Shown piece by piece: positions 1 through 11,008 of a DNA stretch of 64,000 nt; positions within the stretch are counted from its first letter, which is position 1; each line of letters starts with the position of its first letter. Made by a program: the position numbers and the translations under genes. The notes under the pieces are model-generated. The model did not search any database, was not told the origin of the DNA, and saw nothing but the letters and a program-made list of their open reading frames with translations. Location: assembly GCA_973895155.1 (NCBI GenBank), contig OZ316893.1, forward strand, positions 18,042,001 through 18,106,000, read 5' to 3'. This DNA comes from Marsupella aquatica (Eukaryota; Marchantiophyta).

Positions 1-449
1 CCACTTCTAGCTCGAGATTGTCTCGAGCCTCGAGGTCAAGTTTCTGTATTTGATTTATCTTCATGTATTCTCCCATAAATTTGACCATAGTTCCTTAATT
101 CTACCTCAAGATCGTCTCGAGCCTCAGATTTTCTTTGTACTATTTGGATCAGGATTTTATGGCCCTTGCCAATATAACGATTGGAAAATCTGATCTGAGG
201 AATATTTTTTGGTTGTTGTTTTCGGATGAGAACCTCTTCCGAACTTGGAGACAAATGTGCATCGATTGGGTCAAGGGACTTCTTCCGGATGGTCTAGGGG
301 AGTTAGGTTCAAAAATAAATGGGAAATCCCGGACAACAAAAATGATTACGCCGGCATTGTTTAGATGCTTTGAAGGAGACCTGAGTAGTGACGACATTCT
401 AAAAGTTTTTACTGCCGTTCAACAACAGAAGGTTTTATTGAAGAAAGAC
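1..449 (+). other. Flanking DNA with an ORF (135-449) cut by an LTR
   Basis: This stretch lies outside gypsy element A1, whose LTR begins at 450. An open frame runs from about 135 and continues only artificially into the LTR, so at most about 105 codons are native. The peptide is not recognised; it has a mixed hydrophobic/charged composition with a W-rich stretch around LFSDENLFRTWRQMC. It could be the remnant of a host or transposon gene interrupted by the insertion, or a chance ORF. Just upstream are a perfect inverted repeat (10-28) and a broken relative of it (about 105-122). Confidence 0.3.
10..28. repeat. Perfect inverted repeat GCTCGAGA-TTG-TCTCGAGC
   Basis: Eight-base arms surround a 3-base centre. 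A degenerate relative lies at about 105-122. Similar sequences occur at 21532-21550, 54282-54300 and 60304-60320, the last with perfect 8-base arms GTCGAGAT/ATCTCGAC. The role is unknown; it could be a subterminal transposase-binding motif. Confidence 0.5.
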
Positions 450-1330
450 TGTCACGTCGTCAGCTTCGGCCTTAACTCAGACTTCAGCTTAGACGGGCAC
501 ATCCCTCGTAAATCTGAGGGTTCGGGCAGGAAGGGAAGCACGTAATGCACCTTATTCTCATAAACTAGCGCTAAGTGCGCATACTGCTAAATACAGATAC
601 CTCCTAGGTATGGTTTGTGTTCCGCCGCCGGAACGTACCTTAGTCGATAGCAGGATTGACCCTGGCTTAAGGGCTTCTAAGCCTTCATGCTGTCCGCCTT
701 CGATCCGGATTCAATGATACAGGTCCTCAACCCGTGCTCGCAACCACTTACCCGCAGGCTGCACCCTGTGCACGTCTCGGGTAGTGCGTTCGGCCTGGCG
801 CTGCCACCCATATACGAGAAACCCACACACATACACGCGCACATGCATACAATCTTGATTTACACGAAGGAAAATGATGGGAAAGGATTTTACTACAAAG
901 GGAACATATGCGTACACTTAGTTGACCCGACAGCCCCGGAATGAACAGGTTCAAGGCCGAGGGTGCACACTACAACGGAGCCCGGCTCCGCACTTGCCCG
1001 ACGAGCTTAGTCCTACCCCCCCCCCTTGGTACTCTTTCATTCCCAGAGGTCGGGACTCCCCGCATATACCACGGACGTCCAACTCTAAAACTAAAACCCC
1101 CCCCCTTGCCTCTACCGAGGGGTGCACTAAATACTAAGGGCCAAGGGACGGGGTGTCCTCTTGCCGAAGATTCGCTGACTAAGGTCCTAACTAAGCTGAC
1201 AGTCAGGCCGGAAAACGGCTGTGTCTTATTAGAAGATCCTAATCTACGCAGGCTGGACAGCATGGCAGCGCTGCTATACCTAAGGCAGGTGCCTGTCCCA
1301 AGAGCCTGACTAAGCCAGTCCTAATCCTAA
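450..1330 (-). repeat. 3' LTR of gypsy element A1 (right edge approximate)
   Basis: The left edge TGTCACGTCGTC at 450 is the 3' (U5) end of the LTR in element orientation. It recurs at 10575 next to the primer-binding site and, reverse-complemented, ends at 38415. About 20 differences, mostly transitions, separate 450-884 from 10575-11008 by eye. A conserved core TTCCGCCGCCGGAA lies at 621-634. The U3 edge cannot be fixed because the second LTR is truncated; homology to the copy at 37560-38415 reaches to about 1300. The segment contains C-rich runs at 1015-1025 and 1095-1107. Confidence 0.75.
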
Positions 1331-1348
1331 TCTATTCCTACTCCGCTG

Positions 1349-4003
1349 CTAATGCCTGGCACGCTTGCCAGAGCCCCCCGAATGGGAACGGCCATCCCCC
1401 TGCCTTCGAAGCCTGTCATTGTCTGCCTTGAGGAGCTGGACCTGGTCCAGCAGAGATTCGTTCTCTCGCCTCGCCGCGTCCGTCTCCTCTGCTGCCTCCT
1501 GACATGCCTCCTCCAGCTGTTGGGCGTCGCTCGTCAGTTTACCCGCCAGCTGGTCCTGCTTCTCGGCCTCGGTTTGGAGCCGCGCCACCTCGGCCTGCAG
1601 CGTGGCTATCTCCGCCGTGTCCCGCTGGGCCCGTTCCTCGGTCTCCTCCAGGTCTTTCTGCCAGGTGATAGTTTGATTCTTCAAACTGTCAATCTGGTTC
1701 TGGAGTCGTGTAATCTCGGCCTCGTTCCCAGCTTTGGCCTGTTCGGCTAGGGCGGTAAGAGCGTGCGCCTTTGCTAACAACTCATTGGCGGCTGCAACCT
1801 TGGGTCATAGTTGCAGAAGCTCAGCCTCTTGAGCTGCAACTTTGTTCTTTAGGTACACGGACTCCACCCGCTACCGCTCTATCCTCTGAAGGGCCTCTGA
1901 CTGGGCCCGACCTGCCTTTACTGCGGCAACCAACTCCTGATTGAAGAAACAAGCTACCTTCCGGGCCATGAACTCCCCGGTATCCCGGGAAATTTGATGA
2001 GAGAAATCTCCCAGAAGCCCGTTCAGAAATGTACCCGGTACAAAGAGTTCCGGGTGGTCCAGGTTGTGCCTGTCCGGAGTTGGGCATGGGCAGACGTCAA
2101 CACGCGCGGGGGCCGCGGCAGTGATGTCCAGCCCTGGGGACGTAACGTTGGAAGGGGCTGGAGTGTCCTCCTGCAGCAATGTCCGGTTCTCCGGAATAGC
2201 CACCGGTGGGTCTTTGGGAGACCCGGGCTCGGGTAAGACCTCCGCCGTACCGACTTCTGTACTTAGCCCGGCTTGTTGGGTCGCATCAACAGTTGTGACA
2301 ACCGACCCATCCGGTACCTCCTCGGTTACGACTATAGCTACTTGTGGAGGTGGGGTGGGTGAAGCTGGCGTGTCCGCTGGACTTCGGGCCTCGGGTTGGG
2401 GCCGTCTCTCCAAGGCCGGGAAAACCCACCTAGCTGGGACCAGCTTTGTAACGTTGACACGGGGAAGGATTCGTCGATCAAACCGAGCGTACCACTCAAG
2501 AATGATCTCGATGTGGCTAGCGAAATACGCCTTCCCGCCAATGTACAGCGTCTTCCTTCGCCGCTCCATCTCTTCATGGAATTTCTTAGCGAAGTACGAC
2601 GCCCACTTCCTAGGTCGATAGTTCTTGACCTGGATAACTTGGGCGGCGGAGATCTCCCCCCGGGGTTCCATCATGTGGAGGGCGTACCTCTGGAACTCCA
2701 GTCGCTCAGCTATCTCAGGGATGAGGCAGGTCCTCATCACGAACCCGTTGTCCACTGCTCCCTCTGAGGGAAAACTTGAAGATTGGTACTTGGCTCCCTT
2801 GTCCCCGGGAGCCCGTGATTCGACTCGATGGTCACCTTCGGGTAACCCGAAGATCATCCTGAGCCGTTCTTCCGTGAGAGACATACTCCTTCCCCGCAGC
2901 CGAGTATGTTGACGCGCGTCGTCATAATTCCTGACAAACTCCGTCATGTCCTCCCCGTAGTACCTGCAAGTGTTCCAGGGGAGGGAGGCGAGGTGCTCGA
3001 ATCCCTGAGTCTTCAGGTACACCGCATGCTTGGGATGGAGGATGTTTTTGTGAACGTTTTCCCCCATGCGGTACATCGTCACCTTGGCTACGGCTACCGT
3101 GGCCAACGGTAACCCGGATGCAGTGGCGGATTCCTTCCTCTTCTTCCCCCGTGACTGGCTCGGGGAAGGTGACACTTCCCCATCCTCCCGATTGGGCCTC
3201 GGTAGTGCCACTGCCGTTAGTAACAGGCCCGGGGCGGCCACGGTCACCATGTTGTCTGCCAGGGCCGCTCCTGGGGTCAGGGCAGGGGGTGGGGACGATA
3301 TAGTATCGGCCCCCTGAGCGCTTGTTCCTCTGGGCCGCCTGGTCAAGGGTGGGGTAGCCTCGTCGTCATCGCTAAGATCCACAGTGTTGATGACGGAGCG
3401 TACTTGTGTTGGCTGGGCGATCGGTGGTGGGGTTTGGCTAGGCTGCGGCTGAGGCTGAAGCTGAAGCTGAGCCTGAGGTTGAGCCTGAGGTTGCATGGGT
3501 ACGGGTACGGGTACGGGTTTGACTGAGTTGGTCATGTTGGTTGATGGCCGAGTTCCCATGAAGCTCTGTAGGTGCTAGTAGAAGTTCTCCGAAGCGAGTG
3601 CAGACGACCTTGTCGAACGGGTAGTGCTGGACTCGTTGTTGATGATAGCCCGAACCTGAGCAGGGATGTGGTCAAAGTGATGTCGTTGCAAGTCGATCAT
3701 ACCCGGGATATTGAAGACCTCGTCCGGAAGCCAAAGCAATGCTTCCCAGAAACCGATATATTTGTCTCCGTTGAAGAAGTACCCAGATACCTCTGCTGGT
3801 CGGTAAAGCTCGCTCTGAGACGGGTAGTCAAAGTTAAGGATGTAGTGGTGTCGTCCGGCTAGGCGGATGGCTCTCTCGTATTCGCGTTCGATTTCGTATC
3901 GGCGCGGGTTGGCGTGTTTCAATGAGTCGGCCAAGTGCCTTCCGGTAGATAGGAACTTCGTCCAGAATCGAATGGCCGAGCTGGAGAGGATCGTGTGCGA
4001 CAT
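1349..4003 (-). pseudogene. aORF-A1: additional ORF downstream of pol, plant-transposon domain plus coiled coil
   Basis: One frame runs from ATG at 4003 to the stop at 1349 (about 884 codons) in the same orientation as pol, in the place an env gene would occupy. It is broken by in-frame stops at 3575-3577, 1871-1873 and near 1806. The copies at 18896 and 37019 have sense codons at the first two sites, so these are mutations. The N-terminal part (about residues 1-140) contains a FDYPSQSELY/GYFFNGDKYIGFWE region. A Pro/Gln-rich linker follows, then a domain with LTEERLRMIFGLPEG, resembling the 'putative plant transposon protein' family. The last 250 residues are a heptad-rich coiled coil ending in a Ser/Gly/Arg tail. 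No membrane segment is seen, so it is not env-like. Function is unknown; such extra ORFs are known in Tat/Athila-type plant gypsy elements. Confidence 0.7.
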
Positions 4004-4103
4004 TCAGAAGAGATAGTAGTGGCGACTTTAGAGCGAACGAGAGAGCTGGGTTCGAAGCTGGCGCGTGGACTGATGGACTGGTGCACTACAAAGGGTTGGC
4101 TCC

Positions 4104-4112
4104 CCTTTTATA
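4104..4112 (-). promoter_or_regulatory. TATA box (TATAAAAGG) upstream of aORF-A1
   Basis: On the minus strand TATAAAAGG lies about 100 bases upstream of the aORF-A ATG at 4003, inside the 435-base gap between the pol stop (4439) and the aORF. The same box is kept at 18997-19005 in the second copy. This placement suggests a separate transcript for the additional ORF. Promoter activity itself is inferred. Confidence 0.5.
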
Positions 4113-4438
4113 CCTTGAGGGCTTGTCGATCCCCCGACGTCTCCTCGATGCCCATAGGCTGAACCGCTCACGCTTGTGGTGTACCGGCCACTCCGCCGGT
4201 CTGAGTCAGCGCGTGTCAGTGGCCACTTCCTTAAGTTCGTTATACGGACCCGAGGGAGGGGCCTCTCCACGCTCGTAACCCGGGTGTGCGAATAGCGACC
4301 CGCTGCCAGTCCGAACCTGAATTCCCCCTTATTGCCTAATGATGTCCTACCCATAATGATTACCTAAATACTGTCGTTATGCTAATAATAGCGGCCTAAG
4401 ACACTCCTAACGCGCGTGCTAAGTGCAGTTAGACCGAA

Positions 4439-5293
4439 TCACTCATTAACCGCCGTACAGGCGGCGTCACATAGCTCCCTGCTTAATTGTGAAGCGTCCT
4501 CGCGAACATCACTCTCGGCGTCGTCCTCTTGATGGTGGTACTTTTTTACACGATCGTAGCTGATTCGCGTGGCGAGTAAATCGCCGGCATACGTCGCAAG
4601 TTCCAAAGATCCGTTACGGTAGATCTGATTGACAAGGAAGGGCCCTAACCACCAGGTATGAAGCTTCCCTAGAAACTGCATGTACCTACTATCGTACAGA
4701 AGGACTAGATCGCCTGCCATGACGTCGACCCTCCGTAGTCCTTTGTCGAGCTGCTTCTTTGAAGTTGCCTGTTTCTTCACGGCGTGTCGAGCTGCTAGTA
4801 GTCGTGCTTCTTCCAAGGCTTCAATCTGATAAGCTCGGTCTGACGAACTTTCAGATTCAGGTAAGCGATCCCGAATGCTGACCCGTGGAGTGTGTACTTC
4901 AAACTCGACGGGCACCAACGAATGTTGGCCGAACACAAGAAAGTACGGGCTGTGACTCGTAGTAGTTTTGTAAGCTAGATTATACGAGTACACCGCTGCG
5001 TACAACTTATCATCCCAATCCGTTTTGTGCGCAGCTACAGTTTTGTTGAGGATCTTCCCAATGATACCATTTGCTCTCTCCGCCATCCCGTTGGCTTTAG
5101 GATGATACGGGGTAGTCTTGCGGTGCTTGACTAGGTAACGCTCCGTAAGCCGGGCTACGGTGTCATTGAGGAAGTGGGTTCCACGGTCGCTTACCAATTC
5201 TAAGGGCGGGCCGAATCGGGTGAAAATCTGTTCGTATAGAATCTGGCACTGGTTGCGGCGTCGTCCTTTATCGTAGCCCGCGCTTCGACCCAC
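4439..5293 (-). pseudogene. Gypsy A1 integrase core and C-terminal part of pol (frame-shifted)
   Basis: This is the continuation of the A1 polyprotein after a frame change near 5240-5290 relative to the upstream RT-RNase H ORF. It carries the second catalytic Asp (ELVSDRGTHF) and the Glu (NGMAERANGI) of the integrase DDE triad; the first Asp (GIDYIGP) lies in the upstream ORF. The C-terminal region has WWLGPFLVNQIYRNG, matching the GPY/F module of gypsy integrases. No chromodomain is evident. It ends at a stop at 4439. The 435 bases downstream hold the aORF leader and a TATA box. Confidence 0.85.
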
Positions 5294-7446
5294 TTGGTGG
5301 AGTAATCAATAGCTAGTAGGATGTACCTGCATCTTTGCCTTCGGGTAACGGGAGTAAACGGCCCGATATAATCAATTCCCCATTTTTCGAATGGTGCCAA
5401 TGGAAGCACAGATGTGAGCGGGTGATGATGAGCCCGCCTCGGGGCCCCAGCTCGCTGACACAAGTCACAGCCCTTAATGAAACGCTGTACATCTCGATGC
5501 AACGTAGGCCACCAATACCCCGAGTCCAGAATCTTTCGGGCTGTTGTGACCGCCGCGAAATGGCCTCCAGCTTCTTCTTCATGCAGGGCCCGCATCACGA
5601 TAAGCGTCTCCTTATACTCTAAGCAGTGTCGTAACTTTCCATTAATACCTTCCTTATGTAGGTGACCCTGTATCATGACGTAAGGCCCGGCTTTCCGTAA
5701 AAACACAGCGGCGGCCTCCTGATTGATGCCGTCAGGGATGCAGCCCGTTAAAAGGAAGGTGATTATTGAGCCGTACCACGTTGGTGTCCCCTCCCCTACG
5801 TGGAACAACTCCTCATCCGGAAAAATATCATCAATTGGTTGATCGACTGGTACGCCGTCCAGCCGTGAAAAGAAGTCGGCATTGAGGTGTGCCTTTCCTG
5901 GCCGAACCCGAACTTCATAGTTAAATTCCTGGAGAAGTAGCACCCAACGGGCTATCCGTCCCGTTACGTCTGCTTTGTTGACCATGTACTTCAGGCTGTC
6001 GTGATCCGTGTGGAAGATGACCTTGTAGCCGACCAGATAGTGCCAGAACTTCTTACATGAGTAGATTATGCCCAGTGCCTCTTGATCCGTGGGGAAATAA
6101 ATTTTTTTGGCTGTGAATAATTGACGGCTAGCAAAGTAGATGGGGTGATCGCGTCCGTCCGTATCAAGCTGACTAAGCACAGACCCGATACAGAACCCTG
6201 ACACATCGACATACACGTGGAACTCCTTGTTCCAGTCTGGAGTGACCATGATAGGTGCGGTGGTGAGTCTTTTACGGAGTTCTTCGAAAGCAACCCGTCT
6301 CCTTGGGGTCTCCTCGATCACCGCGTCCTTTTTCATCATCTCTGTTAGGGGCAAAGCTATTTTAGCAAAATCTTTAATGAATCGACGGTAATACCCTACG
6401 TAGCCCAAGAAGGATCGTACTACTTTTTGATCCACGGGGAACACCACTGCCATCCAGGCCGCAACTTTCTCTTGGTCCACCTCAATGCCCCGTTTGGACA
6501 CACGATGCCCGAGTAACACCCCCTCCTCTACCCCGAAGAAGCATTTGGCAGGATGTAGTTTGAGGTTAACATCTTGGCATCGTTGCAACGTTTGTCTTAG
6601 GTGTTCGGGGTGCATGGCAACGGTTCCGAAGATGGCAAAGTCATCGATAAATATCTCCAGAAATTCCCGTAGGAAATCGTGGAAGATATTCATCATAAGG
6701 CGCTGAAACATGGTCGGGGCGTTACACAGACCGAAAGGCATCCTCCGAAATGCGAAAGTCCCCCACTCCGTAGTGAAAGTTGTTTTGAGCTGATCCGCGA
6801 GGCGAATCCAGATTTGGTTATAACCTGAATACCCGTCAAGAAATGTATAGATTTCATTTCGGGCTACCATATCTAGAACCATATCCGTGAATGGTAATGG
6901 GTAATGGTCTTTTTGGGTTGCGTCGTTCAGCTTACGGTAGTCCTGAAAAATACGAATCTTAGGTTTTCCATCCGTACCTCCCTTCTTTGGTACAATGACA
7001 ATGGGAGAGACCCAGTCGCTGGCCATTACCGGGTAGATGATATCGGCGGCGAGGAGACGATCAATTTCCTCCTTCACTAAGATGGAGTACCTCGGGTTCA
7101 TGTGACATTGTCGCTGCCGTACCGCATGGGCTCCTAGGTTCAGATCGATCGTGTGTTCTCCCAATTCGGGGGAGACGCCTGTTAAATCATGATGACTCCA
7201 TGCAAACACATCTTCATATTCCTTGAGCAAAGCTTGGATGGATTTTTCAGCCTCCCCTGTCATAGCGTGGCCCAGGTTAAAAGATTTGTCCATCCCAATG
7301 GTGTACTTCTGGTAGTGCTCCTTCCTGATGACTTCAACCTGGTTTCGCAGGCTCGGGTCCAGGCTCGCATCAAGCTTAGCTAACCAAAATCCTCCGTACA
7401 TGGGTGGAACCGGGATTGGTCTCGAGATTGGAGTTACTTCCTCCAA
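5200..7446 (-). pseudogene. Gypsy A1 pol: reverse transcriptase, RNase H, integrase zinc finger
   Basis: This is about 748 codons of Ty3/gypsy pol. In order: RT with VIVPKKGG, the RMPFGLCNAP motif and the catalytic FIDDFAIFG (the YxDD equivalent); RNase H with DVSGFCIGSV, DQEALG and FHTDHDSLK; the HHCC finger (H-ALHEEEAGGHF, CDLC); and the start of the integrase core (GIDYIGPF). It is in the same frame as the protease ORF, separated only by one TAA at 7447-7449. It loses frame inside integrase near 5240. The RT catalytic residues are intact, so the copy died recently. Confidence 0.9.
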
Positions 7447-8535
7447 TTACGGAATGGACGGATCCCATGAAACTCGTTTCTTATGTCTCGGTCTCGAGTT
7501 TTCGGCCTCGGGCGGTTGTTGGGCTGGTTCGTGGTCACGAGGCTCTGCAATGGTAGAAGCAGCCTCGGCTCCCTGCTTAGCTGGAGCTGTGTCCTCTATC
7601 TCGACGAGTTGTTCGTGCGTTTCCTCATCCCCGGCAGTAGATGTGCTTGGGGTGGACTCAATGGCAGCCCTCGGGAAATTTAGGAGATGTGTTTCGTGGG
7701 TTGCTTCAACTCCAAAGACATCTTCCTCGGACAGGGACGAGATGAGTTCAATCATATTGAGTTCCTCTTCCTCCGAGGTCTCCGAATCATATTCCTCGGG
7801 TCCTTGTGGGGTTTCTCCCTGATAATCGTCCATTGCCCATGATACCCGTACGGTGGGTTCCCCCAACCGTAGCTCCTTCTTTCCCCAATCCGTGACTACA
7901 CGGCCACCGTACAGCCACGGCCTGCCCAGAAGAACCGGGTAAGAGGAGGGACGAACCGGCCTCATGACTAGGAAGTTGAGATAGAACTCCACCCCTCCCA
8001 CCAGAGTGAGCACTCGTGTGAGCGTGCCTAATGGGAGGACCCTTGCCCCGTTTGCTAATCTGATAGCTCGGGCTGTGGGTTGATACGTGAGGTATCCTAA
8101 CTTGATTGAGGTTTCTTCAGTCATGATGTTGACTCCCACTCCTCCGTCTACAAGAACCATCTTGATGGTACAATTATTAATTTCGATCGAGATGTCCGGC
8201 GCTCCAAGGTCCTCGCATATCATGTTGCAGTCCGCGATCCCAACTCGGGGTAGTCTCCTCCTTCGGCGACCCATGAGCAACTCCCTTAGTTGCCGTCTGT
8301 ACTGTGGGTTGTTCTGCAGCAGTTGCCCCACCGTCGCTGTAACCGGGCAACTCTTCACGTCCTCCTTAATATCATAGTCCTCCTTCGTTTCTTCCTTTGG
8401 CTGCTGCTTGGCTTCCTCTTGTTTATCTTGCTTTTCTTGCTCCTGTCGCCGGGCTGTCTCGGCTGCTTTGATGTCCTTATCAATTGCCTTCTGGTATTCC
8501 CGAGCTTCGTAAGCCTCCAGCTGTTTCTTTACCAA
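7447..8535 (-). pseudogene. Gypsy A1 protease region
   Basis: The retropepsin-like segment shows the VLVDGGVGVNIM active-site neighbourhood, with D-G-G where the family usually has D-[ST]-G, and a later LLGRPWL motif, both typical of plant gypsy proteases. The N-terminal part is charged and Glu/Lys rich. Coding similarity extends upstream of the first ATG (through DDDYRRDDPKL), so the real start is not 8535. The frame is joined to gag by a one-base shift at the A-run 8591-8595. It ends at TAA 7447-7449, with pol continuing in the same frame. Confidence 0.8.
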
Positions 8536-8581
8536 TTCTTCGATGCGGGGGAAAAATAGCTTCGGGTCGTCCCGTCGGTAG

Positions 8582-9325
8582 TCATCGTCCTTTTTCCGGG
8601 GGTATATCTATCGCTGGCTGCACCGGAGTAGTATCTTGCTTTTTCCTTCGTTTCTCCTCCGTCTTCTCTTCCTTCCGTTCGGCCCTTGTCGACACTCGGT
8701 AGCACTCGGCCTCATCCAATGGATTAGGGTGTTCCGCCATGTCCACCAGATTCACCCACTCGGTGTTGTCATCTTGCCATTCTATAGCAATCATTTGGAC
8801 GACTGCATCGCTCGTGGCCGGTCCAGCCTGGGCCGGTCTAGCTGCGCTCGTTCGAGCAGCGATTACCAACGGACAGTTGGCCGTGGAATGAGCCTCCATT
8901 TTGCAGACTTGACATAGTGGGGTGCCTCGGCCATCTCCCTGACATCTTGGTTCGGTGCATTCCCTCGCAAAGTGTCCTGGCTTTTCACAGTTATAACAAA
9001 CCGGGGATTGCCAAATCCCTGGCTTAGGAGGGATGCTCGGGTTACTGATAACCTGGAAACTCCGGCCATTGTTTGGGTAGGGGAACGCAGTTCTACCCGC
9101 TAAATTACGCGGACCTACCGTTGAAATCTGGTACACGGAATCAGGAGGGTCCTCAAAGAAATACTCCGTGGACTCCGATTCAGGACCCGGGTTGTCAACA
9201 TCATCCAGCTCTACTTGGTGAACTCGGTTCTTCCACCTTGGGCATTCCTGCACCACATGGCTGGATTGGAAGCACTTTGAACACCACGCATGGGCTCGAA
9301 TCTCAGATGGCTTCTTCTTCTCCAC
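8582..9325 (-). pseudogene. Gypsy A1 gag C-terminal part: nucleocapsid zinc knuckles
   Basis: This is in the same frame as the capsid ORF 9422-10450, separated by a single TGA (9422-9424); the intervening 32 codons are open. It carries CCHC-type knuckles: CYNCEKPGHFAREC (canonical C-x2-C-x4-H-x4-C), a second CQVCKMEAHSTANC and an upstream CSKCFQSSHVVQEC. These bind RNA during packaging in related elements. It ends with a stop at 8582, beside the A-run (8591-8595) where the frame must change to reach protease. Confidence 0.85.
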
Positions 9326-9421
9326 CGGCTTTTCCGCAAGATGTATTGACAGTGCTTTGAGTCGATCCGTGATTTCGTTCAGCTTGTCTGCTTTGGCAGC
9401 CTTTGGATCTGGTATTGTTCT

Positions 9422-10450
9422 TCACGCCCGGGGTTTGATCTTCCCCTCCTTCTTCACTCGTCTCTTCTTCTTTTTGCTCCGGCTTTCGCTCTCCGAGTCA
9501 CTTCCTGATGAACTGGAGGTAGAGGATCCGATGCTTGAAGCTGAATCCAAACTGGATTCCATCTCTGAGCTGGACGAGGTCGAAGGATGTTTCTTCTTCT
9601 TCTTGCATTTCTTCTTCCTCTCGTCGTCCGATTCGGAGTCACTGTCACTGAAGGTCTCGTACTTACCCTTCTTGCGGCGTGCTCGCTGGCTCCGCCGGGA
9701 GTTATAGGTGGACTCCCGGTAAGTTTCGGCGCACGCTATGGCCGCCTGCATTGAAATCGGATTATTCTGGCGTACCCAGAATTGCATATTCGTGGGCAAA
9801 CCATGAAGGAACCATGTAAGCTGGAGCGCATCTCCCGGCCTGGGCCGGATCTTGGCCGCAAGTTTCTGAAACTTCTGAATGAACTTCCGCAGGGACTCCT
9901 TCTTTCCCATGCGAAGCTGGCCAATCTTTAATAGAGAACACTGTTCTGATCCAATGGCACGAAACTCGTGCAGCAATGCAGCTTGGAATTGTGCCCATGT
10001 AGTCCCAGGTGGCAACGAGTTGTACCATGGACGAGCTTCTCCCCACATCACTCCCGGGAGGATGGTTAGCTTAATGGCGTCTTCCCCATTAGCTTTAGCA
10101 GTGGCTTCAAACTCATCCAACCATTCATCCGGATCATCCCCATGACGCCCCTTGAAAGGTCGATAATGAAATCGCGATCGTTGCGATATTTGTGGAGGAG
10201 CTTGAGCAGCGCGGGCCATCGGTGGAGCGGCTGCCATAGGTGGTGGTGGAGGTGGCGGTGGTGGTGGTGGTGGCGGAGGAACCGCAACAAGACCGGTCGA
10301 ACCGGACCCCGAAGGTCCCGGGGGTATGTTCATATGTCGGGGCGATTGCGAGTCCTCCGAGCCCAAAGAATCGGAACTTGTCGTGGTTGCACTTTCTCGT
10401 TCGCTGGTCAAGCTCCTCAAGTAAGCTGCTTGAGAACGAGTGACGGGCAT
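9422..10450 (-). pseudogene. Gypsy A1 gag capsid region
   Basis: The start MPVTRSQAAYL at 10450 lies 125 bases inside the 5' LTR. A low-complexity Pro run (about residues 55-70) precedes a retrotransposon gag (capsid) domain with PDEWLDEFEATAKANG, WYNSLPPGTTWAQF and LRKFIQKFQKLAAKI. The C-terminal third is Ser/Lys/Arg/Asp rich. The frame is interrupted by TGA at 9422-9424, next to a CpG-rich context; a CGA-to-TGA change is likely, after which the nucleocapsid part follows in the same frame. Confidence 0.88.
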
Positions 10451-10543
10451 TTACTCATATAAATGCGATGGTTAGTACTACGTCCTAATGTATCCTACCT
10501 AGGTGAATACGCACATGTCTCCCCTCTACGATATGTAGAGTGC

Positions 10544-10561
10544 CCCCTCCATCTAGCGCCA
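10544..10561 (-). promoter_or_regulatory. Primer-binding site of gypsy A1 (TGGCGCTAGATGGAGGGG)
   Basis: On the minus strand TGGCGCTAGATGGAGGGG follows the LTR end (10575) after a 13-base spacer. It begins with the TGG that pairs with a tRNA 3' CCA. The tRNA species was not identified. Confidence 0.6.
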
Positions 10562-10574
10562 AAAACAAAGGCTA

Positions 10575-11008
10575 TGTCACGTCGTCGGCTTCGGCCTTAA
10601 CTCAGACTTCAGCTTAGACGGGCACATCCCTCGTAAATCTGAGGGTTCAGGCAGGAAGGGAAGCACGTAATGCACCTTATTCTTGTAAACTAGCGCTAAG
10701 TGCGCATACTGCTAAATACGGACACCTCCTAGGTATGGTTTGTGTTCCACCGTCGGAACGTAACTTTGTCGATAGCAGGATCGACCCCGGCTTAAGGGCT
10801 TCTAAGCCTTCGTGCTGTCCGCCTTTGATCCGGATTTGATGATACAGGTCCTCAACCCGTGCTCGCAACCACTTACCCGCAGGCTGCACCCTGTGCACAT
10901 CTCGGGTAGTGCGTTCGGCCTGGCGCTGCCACCCATATACGAGAAACCCACACACATACATGCACACATGCATACAATCTTGATTTACACGAAGGAAAAT
11001 GATGGGAA
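10575..11008 (-). repeat. 5' LTR of gypsy A1, truncated (U5/R side kept)
   Basis: Direct repeat of 450-884 in the same orientation. The outer U3 side is missing: at 11009 homology to the LTR stops abruptly (after GATGGGAAA) and gypsy C coding sequence begins. The core motif is TTCCACCGTCGGAA here (10745-10758), two transitions from the 3' LTR version. Confidence 0.85.

Noticed and set aside
1349-4003. aORF-A as an envelope gene
   Set aside because: No signal peptide, membrane segment or Cys pattern of a glycoprotein; it has a coiled coil and Pro/Gln linker instead.
4083-4090. CACTACAA as a CACTA transposon end
   Set aside because: It sits inside the conserved aORF-A leader, with no matching inverted end or 3-bp duplication.
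8591-8595. A-run between nucleocapsid and protease as a programmed frameshift site
   Set aside because: A shift here restores frame, but the run does not form a canonical slippery heptamer and gag-pol of element D is in one frame without a shift. A simple indel is more likely.
10240-10290. GGTGGTGGC-rich run as a microsatellite of interest
   Set aside because: It encodes the Pro run in gag and is explained by coding low complexity.
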